From an uncultured Oribacterium sp. (GTDB lineage Bacteria; Bacillota; Clostridia; Lachnospirales; Lachnospiraceae), in assembly GCA_900772695.1 (NCBI GenBank), contig CAAGRO010000179.1, forward strand, positions 1 to 10,901: a DNA stretch of 10,901 nucleotides, read 5' to 3'. Below are positions 1 through 6,700 of the stretch, piece after piece. The number at the start of each line of letters is the position of its first letter. The first letter of the stretch is position 1. Both the position numbers and the translations under genes were made by a program. Below the pieces are notes generated by a model that did no database searches, was not told the DNA's origin, and worked only from the letters and a program-made list of their open reading frames with translations.

Positions 1-629
1 CTCAGCTGGAAGAAGTTCACGTCGGCGTCCCGACCGCCCTCCAGAGCATGGCCTACTGCGCGATCTCCATGGTCCTCACCCGCATGGTCTCCGGCTACGG
101 TGCAGAAGCCGTCGCCACCCAGCGTGTCGGCGGACAGATCGAGTCCATCTCCTGGAACACAGCAGACGGCTTCGCCGCCGCGCTCAATGCCTTCGTCGCC
201 CAGAATTATGGCGCTGCGAAGCATGACCGGATCCGGAAGGGCTACCTCATCTCCCTCCTCACCGTCGGACTCTGGGGCGTGCTCGTCACCGCGATCTTTA
301 TCTGCTTCCCGGGACCGCTCGCCGGCGTCTTCTTCCACGAGCCACAGGCCATCGCCACCGCGGTCAGCTACCTCGTCATCATCGGCTTCAGTGAAGCCTT
401 CATGTGCGTCGAGCTCACCACCGTCGGTGCTCTCTCCGGCCTCGGAAAGACACGACTGTGCAGCATCCTGAGCATCGCCTTCACCAGCGCCCGCATCCCG
501 CTCGCGATCATCCTGAGCCGCCCGCTCGGCCTCGACGGCATCTGGTGGGCCCTCACCAGCACCTCTATCGTGAAAGGCATCCTCTTCACAGGCACCTTCC
601 TGTGGATCACACGAAATAATAATTATTAA
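1..629 (+). CDS. MATE-family multidrug/cation exporter, C-terminal part (5' truncated by window edge)
   Basis: This is the C-terminal 208 residues of a polytopic inner-membrane exporter of the MATE family, which uses an ion gradient to expel drugs or metabolites. The frame is already open at base 3 and runs through the ATG at 48 without a stop, so that ATG is internal. The segment holds recognisable MATE features: VGVPTALQS, then GAEAVATQRVGGQIESISW, then AAALNAFVAQNYGA followed by a basic loop, and about four later hydrophobic segments ending in a short polar tail. Residues after the last helix (TRNNNY) are few, so the C-terminus looks complete. Codon use is strongly GC-rich (about 65% in a hand-counted 60-base line), unlike the helicase genes further right. 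It converges on the HTH gene and overlaps its 3' end by 23 bases. Substrate cannot be told. Confidence 0.88.
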   Translation, partial: QLEEVHVGVPTALQSMAYCAISMVLTRMVSGYGAEAVATQRVGGQIESISWNTADGFAAALNAFVAQNYGAAKHDRIRKGYLISLLTVGLWGVLVTAIFICFPGPLAGVFFHEPQAIATAVSYLVIIGFSEAFMCVELTTVGALSGLGKTRLCSILSIAFTSARIPLAIILSRPLGLDGIWWALTSTSIVKGILFTGTFLWITRNNNY

Positions 630-876
630 ATAAAACAACAACCTCCCCGTCAACGACGAGGAGGTTATCAATGCTGGTATGTAAAAGTCTACTTAAAATC
701 ACGAAGTTATCGATGCTCGGCAGCGACTTTCCCGAAAGCCACTTGTAGATCGCCTGCGGATTGTTAAAGCCCATCAGGCTCTGTACATCCCGCACGGTAT
801 ACCCACTCGCATCGAGCAGCTTCTTGATTTTCTTTCCGGTCTTCTCAGGCTCAATCGACAAATAGATAGGTTCCAT
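607..876 (-). CDS. Small XRE-like helix-turn-helix DNA-binding protein
   Basis: An 89-residue protein made almost entirely of one Cro/C1-type HTH domain: the GYTVRDVQSLMGF helix, the NPQAIYKWLSGKSLPSIDN recognition helix and turn, then FVILSRLLHTSIDNLL. Such proteins are cytoplasmic transcription regulators or antitoxin-like partners; the target here is unknown. I start at the ATG at 876 rather than the GTG at 879, because the GGAGG at 884-888 then has 7 bases of spacing instead of 4. The last residues (VDGEVVVLFNNYYFV) are read through a stem-loop and T-rich tail that looks like an intrinsic terminator, and through the stop codon of the convergent MATE gene. The authentic C-terminus may therefore have been altered. 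The 5' leader probably contains the stem-loop array at 892-1032. Confidence 0.8.
   Translation of the reverse strand: MEPIYLSIEPEKTGKKIKKLLDASGYTVRDVQSLMGFNNPQAIYKWLSGKSLPSIDNFVILSRLLHTSIDNLLVVDGEVVVLFNNYYFV
640..666 (-). terminator. Terminator-like stem-loop with U-rich tail on the minus strand, inside the HTH coding sequence
   Basis: Bases 640-651 pair with 655-666: AACCTCC/GGAGGTT outside and CGTC/GACG inside, with one C-A mismatch and a 3-base loop. Read on the minus strand the stem is followed by GTTGTTTTATTTAATAATT, a proper U-rich tract. On the plus strand it is followed by ATCAATG, so it suits minus-strand transcripts better than the MATE mRNA. It lies upstream of the HTH stop codon at 607-609. 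Confidence 0.6.
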
Positions 877-891
877 CACTTCACCTCCGTG

Positions 892-932
892 ATTGCTCCG
901 AAGTCTGCACCATGCAGACTCTGCCGCCCTAA
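892..932. repeat. Copy A of a 41-bp stem-loop repeat
   Basis: This segment matches 992-1032 at 33 of 41 positions (hand alignment, no gaps), exactly 100 bases away and in direct orientation. Its core is AGTCTGC (902-908), loop ACCAT, GCAGACT (914-920). It lies a few bases upstream of the HTH ribosome binding site. Confidence 0.7.
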
Positions 933-987
933 GCTCGAGCTAAGGATGCTCGAGTTTAGCCCTTCGGGAGCAGAGCACAGCTCTGCT
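929..987. repeat. Two further stem-loops between the repeat copies
   Basis: The first stem pairs 929-940 (CTAAGCTCGAGC) with 948-959 (GCTCGAGTTTAG), 12 pairs with one G-U and a 7-base loop. The second pairs 969-976 (AGCAGAGC) with 980-987 (GCTCTGCT) around the loop ACA. Neither has a T-run after it on the plus strand. With copies A and B they make four consecutive hairpins, and no open frame explains the region. Confidence 0.7.
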
Positions 988-991
988 GGAT

Positions 992-1032
992 ATCGCTCCG
1001 GAGTCTGCTTTATGCAGACTCCTCCGCTCTAA
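992..1032. repeat. Copy B of the 41-bp stem-loop repeat
   Basis: This is the second copy of the element at 892-932. Its stem is longer: GGAGTCTGC (1000-1008), loop TTTAT, GCAGACTCC (1014-1022), nine perfect pairs. The loop has changed completely except for its last two bases while the core stem is kept, which suggests that pairing rather than sequence is conserved. Confidence 0.7.
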
Positions 1033-1044
1033 AATCAGATTATC

Positions 1045-1073
1045 ATTATACGGCAGATACGCAGAAAATGCAC
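1045..1073 (-). promoter_or_regulatory. Possible minus-strand promoter for the HTH gene
   Basis: A perfect TATAAT lies on the minus strand at 1050-1045. At 17 bases upstream the hexamer is GTGCAT (1073-1068), a poor -35 match. If used, the leader would be about 160 bases and would contain all four stem-loops of the 892-1032 array before the HTH start. This rests on sequence match only. Confidence 0.35.
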
Positions 1074-1111
1074 TAAACTTCTGGTTGAAAATCGGTCGCT
1101 GCGATTAGGTG

Positions 1112-1117
1112 TATACT
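1112..1117 (+). promoter_or_regulatory. Possible -10 box for the 135-aa gene
   Basis: TATACT lies about 45 bases upstream of the ATG at 1163. The nearest -35-like hexamer is TTGAAA at 1085-1090, but the 21-base gap is too long for a normal sigma-A promoter, so this is only a candidate. Confidence 0.25.
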
Positions 1118-1162
1118 TATCTCATACGGAATCGATAAAACTTATCCCGAAGGAGGCTTCCA

Positions 1163-1570
1163 ATGCAGACATATGACAGCTATCTGGAGCGCGTTTTCGC
1201 GCTTCCATTTGAAGATGCATCGCGCATTTTCACCACGATCAAAAAGCAGATTGAAAACGACGCGGAAATGACCGGTTTATATCACAATCTTCTGTCCCGC
1301 TCGATCGAATACGCTACCGTACGCGCCGAGTGGCAGATGATGGAACCGGAAGAAAAAGGGGCGATTGACAAACGGCGATCCGAAATCCATAATGCCGTCA
1401 TCCGGGAATTCGACATCCTGGCCCGCAACCTCGGAAGGCTCGGTCACGACACCAGCTGGCGTGACGAGCTCGGCGACCTCAATCGGAACCCCGACTACCG
1501 CAAGCGCATCGGAGACATGGCCTGCTACCTTGTACTGTTTGAAGGCCTGAACGCACGAACCGGGAATTGA
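1163..1570 (+). CDS. Unrecognised 135-aa cytoplasmic protein
   Basis: I do not recognise this family. The protein is soluble, rich in charged residues and predicted by eye to be mostly helical, with no signal peptide, membrane segment or obvious catalytic motif. Notable stretches are YLERVFALPFEDASRIF near the N-terminus, RAEWQMMEPEEKGAIDKRR in the middle and RKRIGDMACYLVLFEGLNAR at the end. It is supported as a real gene by a strong ribosome binding site, AGGAGG at 1151-1156, six bases before the ATG. GC content rises along the gene; a hand-counted 60-base line in its second half is about 67% GC. It converges on the helicase operon, separated by about 117 bases that include a stem-loop. It may mark the host side of the island boundary, or be a small accessory gene. 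Confidence 0.7.
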   Translation: MQTYDSYLERVFALPFEDASRIFTTIKKQIENDAEMTGLYHNLLSRSIEYATVRAEWQMMEPEEKGAIDKRRSEIHNAVIREFDILARNLGRLGHDTSWRDELGDLNRNPDYRKRIGDMACYLVLFEGLNARTGN

Positions 1571-1687
1571 TATCACCAGAAGCAAATCGTACGACCAGTT
1601 TTTTGGGTCGTACAACAGCTCCCATTTCTTTTTATCGGCCACTCCATTTCGGTCTCTCAACCAGAGATAAGCACCCACGCCTGGCAT
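1571..1687 (-). pseudogene. Start of a possible third cistron, coupled to the UvrD gene; remnant or chance frame
   Basis: An ATG at 1687-1685 overlaps the TGA of the UvrD gene as TGATG, a normal arrangement for coupled genes. The first 39 codons, including RDRNGVADKKKWELLYDP, look protein-like, with mixed charged and aromatic residues. The frame stays open to 1277, but beyond 1570 it is antisense to the well-supported 135-aa gene and reads like an antisense translation. No ribosome binding site precedes it apart from coupling. The likely readings are a downstream operon gene cut off by a rearrangement near 1570, or coincidence. No family is recognised. Confidence 0.3.
1589..1613. terminator. 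Stem-loop between convergent genes, possible weak terminator
   Basis: GTACGACC (1589-1596) pairs with GGTCGTAC (1606-1613) around a 9-base T-rich loop, starting 19 bases after the stop of the 135-aa gene. A T-run does not follow directly on either strand; a T-rich patch (ATTTCTTTTTA) occurs about 10 bases downstream on the plus strand. The stem and its position between convergent genes are seen; terminator function is a guess. Confidence 0.35.
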
Positions 1688-3786
1688 CAGCAGATAAATT
1701 CAGAAGCTTTACCGTAGCTTGTAATATAGGCTCCTTTCTGTGCTCTCGTCATAGCAACATAGAGCAGGCACTTCTCTGCTGTCATGCTCTCTGCTTCAGA
1801 AACCGCATCTGTTTTATTAATAGCGGACGATAGTGGCACGATTCGGCTGTTAACAGCTGCAACAAAAACATACTTAAATTCCAATCCCTTTACTCGATGC
1901 ATCGTCGCGATGCGAAGTCCATCGAACGTCCGGTCATCGCTCTTATTGCGTTTGATTGCATAAGAACGAATGCCTGCTTTTGTCAGCTGCGCGATATAAT
2001 CATCTACCAGCTTCCTGGTTCTGGCCACAATACAGATATCCGTCAGCGCAGTTCCATTTGCCTGCAGTTTTTTAATTTCCCGAACTATAAAATCAAATTC
2101 GTCGCTTGCATCCTTGAAATTTCCAATGATCGGTCTTTCGCCATGTGTAAGCGACTGGCATCGGTCACCCAGATCCACATCTTCATCCAGATCATCGAAA
2201 GATATCCCATTCAGCAGAGCAAATGCATATCGCCGGATTTCTTCCGTCGTTCGATAGTTGATCTTCAGAATGCTGCTTCTACCTCGCACATTTATGCCAC
2301 ACTTGGAAAGCGTCGGATGATTCCGGTAAATGCGTTGGTGAGAATCACCTACGATAAAAAGATCATTTTCATGTTCTTCTCCGGCAAGTGCACGCAATAG
2401 ACGATATGCATTATCGCTGAAGTCCTGCCCTTCATCGACGATAATATGCGCATACCGAGAGCGAGCACCGGTCGCCTGCAGTAACTTCGTACTTTCATAC
2501 ATAGCTGTGTTGATATCGCGAACCTGCTTTTCCTTCATCAGATTCTGGTAATGATCAAATACCTTCCATACCAGAATCCGCTTTTTACGGTCCAGTCTTG
2601 TGCCACGGCCATTTCTGGTCGCCTTAATGTATTTCTCCAGAGAAAGTGCTTCCTGGGCAATCACCACTCGATTCCACTCTTCTTCATAGAAATCCACATC
2701 GAAATCCAGGCCATTATTGGCAAGAAGTACTGCCTGCTCCCAAAGAGGCTCGATTACTTCATCATATCCGATCTGTGCTGTAAAACCAGATTCTTTCAGG
2801 AACTGATTCACCCAGGCATCCAGATGAATGACCTCTATCTTACGCAACTCTTCCAGTGAGCAGATTTTTTTCAGATTCTCACGGATATCAGCGGCAAGAT
2901 TTGCCGTGAACGTTGTAAAAAGAATCCTCTGGTGGCTATCGAGTCTGGAAGCCAGTTGCTTCGCCCTGTGCATGGCTACAACCGTTTTACCGGTTCCAGC
3001 GCCACCTAGTACTCTTGCTGCTCCAGAATAGTTTTTACGTACGATCTTTCGCTGTGTCGGATGCAGGAATACTCTCCATTTTTCAAGCGGCTCTGCCATA
3101 ATGCGGCGCAACTCATCCTCGCCGTCGACTACCACAAAGGACTTTAATGTTGCCGGCATATCAAGCGCCTGCGCAAGATCATCTGTTTTAGCTTCTGCTG
3201 CAGACTGCTCTTCAATGCACAGCTCGAGTACTTCATCGATTCCGATACCTTCTGTCAGCCAGGAAAGATATTCATATACATCCGCCGGAATCGTTCCTTC
3301 TGCCTGATAAAAACTTTCCACGCTGGTAAATGACCTGATATAGCGAAGCTGCGCTTCCGGCACACCAAGCTTTAAGAGCTGATCATCTGTTATGCCTGCA
3401 AAAATCGGTTCTGCTGCCGCAACAGGCTGCTCACCAGCGAACGTTTGAACATCATAAACCTGGAGCGCACCGGTCTTAGGGTTAACATCGCAACGTTTCC
3501 GCGCTGCCCACTCATACGCTTCATTGTGATGATCCACCCACAGGAGGAGATACACCCCCGATTCCTTCTGCCGAACGACGATTCCGCGATAGGTATCATC
3601 GATACGAACAGAATAAATCTTACTGTCCGTACCATTCGCCAGCTTTTCATAGTTGATTCCCGGGGAATTCGGATCATTTCTGAACTTATTCACAAACTCA
3701 GTAACCTTCCCCTGAATCGAACGAGGAAGTCGTGCAAAGGCGGTCAAAAAATCGGATGATATTGCAACTCTAACATTTTCAGCCAT
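1687..3786 (-). CDS. UvrD/Rep-family (SF1A) DNA helicase with N-terminal RelE/ParE-like domain
   Basis: A 699-residue cytoplasmic ATPase expected to unwind or translocate on DNA 3' to 5'. Residues 1-95 resemble the RelE/ParE toxin fold: IQGKVTEFVNKFRNDP, KIYSVRIDDTYRGIV with R61 and R67, LLLWVDHHNEAYEWA with H86, H87 and Y91. About 150 linker residues follow. The helicase core has all SF1 motifs: Q motif HPTQRK (Q245), Walker A GGAGTGKT (K267), motif II DEGQD (451-455), motif III GDSHQRIY (480-487), motif IV NYRTTEEIR (510-518), motif V TMHRVKGLEF (628-637) and motif VI YVAMTRA (676-682). It ends 17 residues after motif VI, which I take as a natural end. The ATG overlaps the stop of the large helicase (TAATG) and has GGAGGT eight bases upstream, so translation is coupled. 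RelE-like domains on UvrD proteins occur in the family; whether this one cleaves RNA or binds a partner is unknown. A defence role is inferred from context. Confidence 0.88.
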   Translation of the reverse strand: MAENVRVAISSDFLTAFARLPRSIQGKVTEFVNKFRNDPNSPGINYEKLANGTDSKIYSVRIDDTYRGIVVRQKESGVYLLLWVDHHNEAYEWAARKRCDVNPKTGALQVYDVQTFAGEQPVAAAEPIFAGITDDQLLKLGVPEAQLRYIRSFTSVESFYQAEGTIPADVYEYLSWLTEGIGIDEVLELCIEEQSAAEAKTDDLAQALDMPATLKSFVVVDGEDELRRIMAEPLEKWRVFLHPTQRKIVRKNYSGAARVLGGAGTGKTVVAMHRAKQLASRLDSHQRILFTTFTANLAADIRENLKKICSLEELRKIEVIHLDAWVNQFLKESGFTAQIGYDEVIEPLWEQAVLLANNGLDFDVDFYEEEWNRVVIAQEALSLEKYIKATRNGRGTRLDRKKRILVWKVFDHYQNLMKEKQVRDINTAMYESTKLLQATGARSRYAHIIVDEGQDFSDNAYRLLRALAGEEHENDLFIVGDSHQRIYRNHPTLSKCGINVRGRSSILKINYRTTEEIRRYAFALLNGISFDDLDEDVDLGDRCQSLTHGERPIIGNFKDASDEFDFIVREIKKLQANGTALTDICIVARTRKLVDDYIAQLTKAGIRSYAIKRNKSDDRTFDGLRIATMHRVKGLEFKYVFVAAVNSRIVPLSSAINKTDAVSEAESMTAEKCLLYVAMTRAQKGAYITSYGKASEFIC

Positions 3787-6700
3787 TACTTTTTACCTCC
3801 AAAATACTGTATTGCATCTGATACGTGAAGCAGATCGATGATGTGCCATCCCCTGTTCTCCACCGTTTCTTTATCTTCTAGCTGCTCTGCTGTCATGAAT
3901 CCAATCAGCTCATCCGGCCATGCAATTTCGATGGTTGCGATAACCTCGCCATTTTCACCGATTACCTCATAACCGATATTATCTTCACTTGGCGCAGGTA
4001 AACCCGCATCCTCTGCGGACTCAGCAAAAGCCTTTGCGTCATCATCAAACAACAGGTCCATAATGCCCTCCCAGGCAGCATCCGCATGTGACTCTGCGCT
4101 ACTGTCAGTATGCACCTCTTCTGAAATAACAGGCAATGCAAGGTAATCCATTTGCGTCATTCCGACAGAAGACACCGCGATAAACTCCTCTGAAAACTGC
4201 ATCATGTTGTGGAACTGCCAGAATCCGTTCCACTCCTGCTCATATTTATCCGTGCGCAGATCTTTTTCATCCTTCAACACGACACAAACCGCTACCGGTT
4301 TTTTCTCCTTTAAAGCAGTTGCCAGAATACCTGCATAAACAGCCAAATGGGAGTTATTCGTCCTTGGCATCCAGCTTCCATAAACCGTTCCAGGGAATAT
4401 AAACTCAGCCTCCGTATAATGTGTCTGATCCCTGATTGCATCCGTTATCATTTTCCATCCGGAGAATGCCAGCTTGTTATTCATAATCTTCGGATCGAGC
4501 AGCGATAATGCAAAAGCATAAGCGTGAACATGGAACACTGCTTCTGCATCCGGGCGCTTTAAATATTCAATCAGAAGATCGAAGCTGCTCATCTTCGCCG
4601 GGTTCAGTGAATCGGCATTTGCGCTTTTTATCGTATTCTGGTACATCACCTTACCGTACGGCATCTTTTCAGATTCCAGGGTGGCTGTACAGTAATCTCC
4701 CTGTGGCGCAAAAACGCTCTGAACATCTTTATAACTGAGAGACCATACCCTGAATCTCCCACTTCTACGAATTGCCTCACGCTTTACTGTATCATCTGCG
4801 ACGATGTCCTTATGATACAAAAATCCATCCGTAAATACAGCTACCGGCAGATGGTCCTCGGCATTGACTGGCCAGAACACAAAATCCGGCTTCGATGACA
4901 CTTTCACACCATCTCCTGCCTCCAGGAGTACCTGCGGTTCGATTTCCCATGTCGTCTCATCAAACTTGATATAGTAACTGTGCTTTCCGTTGCGGATGGT
5001 ATCGCTCACATTTGCAGCTCCGATTTTCTGGCGTACAGCTTCCATAAATCGCTGTTCCAGCTCACTGTCAAACAGTGGATTAACCGGAATATCGTTCAGC
5101 TTATTGATCTTTTCAACATTGTCCTTACCGGAAAGAATAGACTTCAACATACGGATAGCCGCTGCTCTGGAAATATTACCGATCTGCTGGCTCTGTCGAT
5201 AAGCAAACAGGCAATGATAGCATCCATCCTTCTGAGGATCCTCCTTGCAGCTGCAGTTTTCCATCACATGAAGCGCCTTCTCAAAGATTTCAACCAGGGC
5301 ATTCTTCTCGTGCATTAACTGCTTCAGATATCCCGTTCCGCCTGGGACAGAATCATAAATCACCAGATACTGCTTCCGATAGTCCGCTTCTGCGACGGGA
5401 ACTTCGCTGACGGTCGCACGCAGATGGTCCACGTTGCCAAAGTATTCTTTCATTCCCAGCATGAAGGCCGCCACGAACGACTCCATCTTCACAGAAGACG
5501 AATCCATCGTGGTTGCAGGAACCAGAATCCGCAGAATCTCTGTATTGAATTCACGATACAGAAACAGGCATTCTTCATATGCATCCGTCGCCATCAACGA
5601 AGTCATCCTTCTGGTCTTGCAGGCCAGGGTGTGATTACCCTTCCCATGATCCGGCTGAATCTTTCCACAGTATTTGCAGATTTTAAATCCCTTACGAACA
5701 TCTTCTACGCCAGAAACCGACAGCTTTTCACCCGTCATATCACTCTCGCCGAAGTTGATTTCACGTAATGTTGCTTTACGGACGAACTCGTAGCCGAACG
5801 GAAAATCTTCATTATCCATACGATATGCGCTGGAGATGTCATGATCTTCATCCACATCAACCAGCAACTGCTTGCAATAAAACACATTGCTACGATCGTC
5901 ACTCTCATCGCTGATCAGACTCCTGGTGTAATCCATATTGGAATAGACCATTTGAACCTTCAGCATGGTACGCACCTGTCCCTGATCAGCCCATGCAGGA
6001 CTTCCGCACTGTGGACAGGCTGCAACATTTCTACCTGCCTCTTCAATCTGGGCATGCGAGCAGTTCGGACAGAGTCTCCACCTGGCCGTCTGTGCTGTCG
6101 TTAAATCCACCTGATCGATGGTCAGCTTTCTTCCATCAGCATAGAAATTATTATTCGGTGCAAATTCACTGATCGCCGAAGAGGCCGATCGACTGTACTC
6201 ATATACCATTTTTTCATATTTCTTTTTTCCTGCAGGCTGTACAGCCGTGGACTGCTCGTCTTCCTTCCGATACAAAACTGCACGCAAAATAATTCCTGCT
6301 TCAGGGAAGGCATAGTTCGGAAGCAAGCCTTCATCTGACAGGAAATTAAATATATTCTTTTTTCCAAGCTCTCGAAGGACATTGAGAATCGCAGTTTCCT
6401 CGCTGTCCAGATCCTTGATCTCTTCGTCGTAAGAGGAGTCTTTCGGTTTTGACTCCAGCTCCTTCATCATGTCACGCAGAGATTCTACGCTCTTACGTAA
6501 GGCATCCTGCTGTTTCTTAAGGTCCAGAAAAGCATCCAGAATCTTTACGTGCATCGGGCTGTTTTCAGCCCCCTCGCCACGCGCAAATGCCTGAAGTTCT
6601 TCCCGCGCACTATCATCCAGATTCGCCGCAAACATCTGCATAAAGGAATTCAGCTGTCGAGACAGCGTGTTCCGAACATAGTTCAGGAAATTAAATGGGA

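Noticed and set aside
48..50. ATG as the start of the MATE gene
   Set aside because: The frame is open upstream to base 3 with MATE-like residues, and 193 residues would be far too short for the family (about 450).
100..619. Several open frames overlapping the MATE gene
   Set aside because: They are Ser/Pro/Arg-rich out-of-frame translations of GC-rich coding DNA without ribosome binding sites.
877..879. GTG as the start of the HTH gene
   Set aside because: The ATG directly after it has better spacing from GGAGG (7 bases rather than 4).
892..1032. tRNA or rRNA gene
   Set aside because: The four hairpins do not form a cloverleaf, there is no T-loop or CCA-like end, and the duplication at 100 bases fits a repeat element better.
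1277..1570. Continuation of the minus-strand frame that starts at 1687 as a full 136-aa gene
   Set aside because: It is antisense to the 135-aa gene, which has a strong ribosome binding site, and its residues here look like an antisense translation. Only the first 39 codons are kept as a possible remnant.
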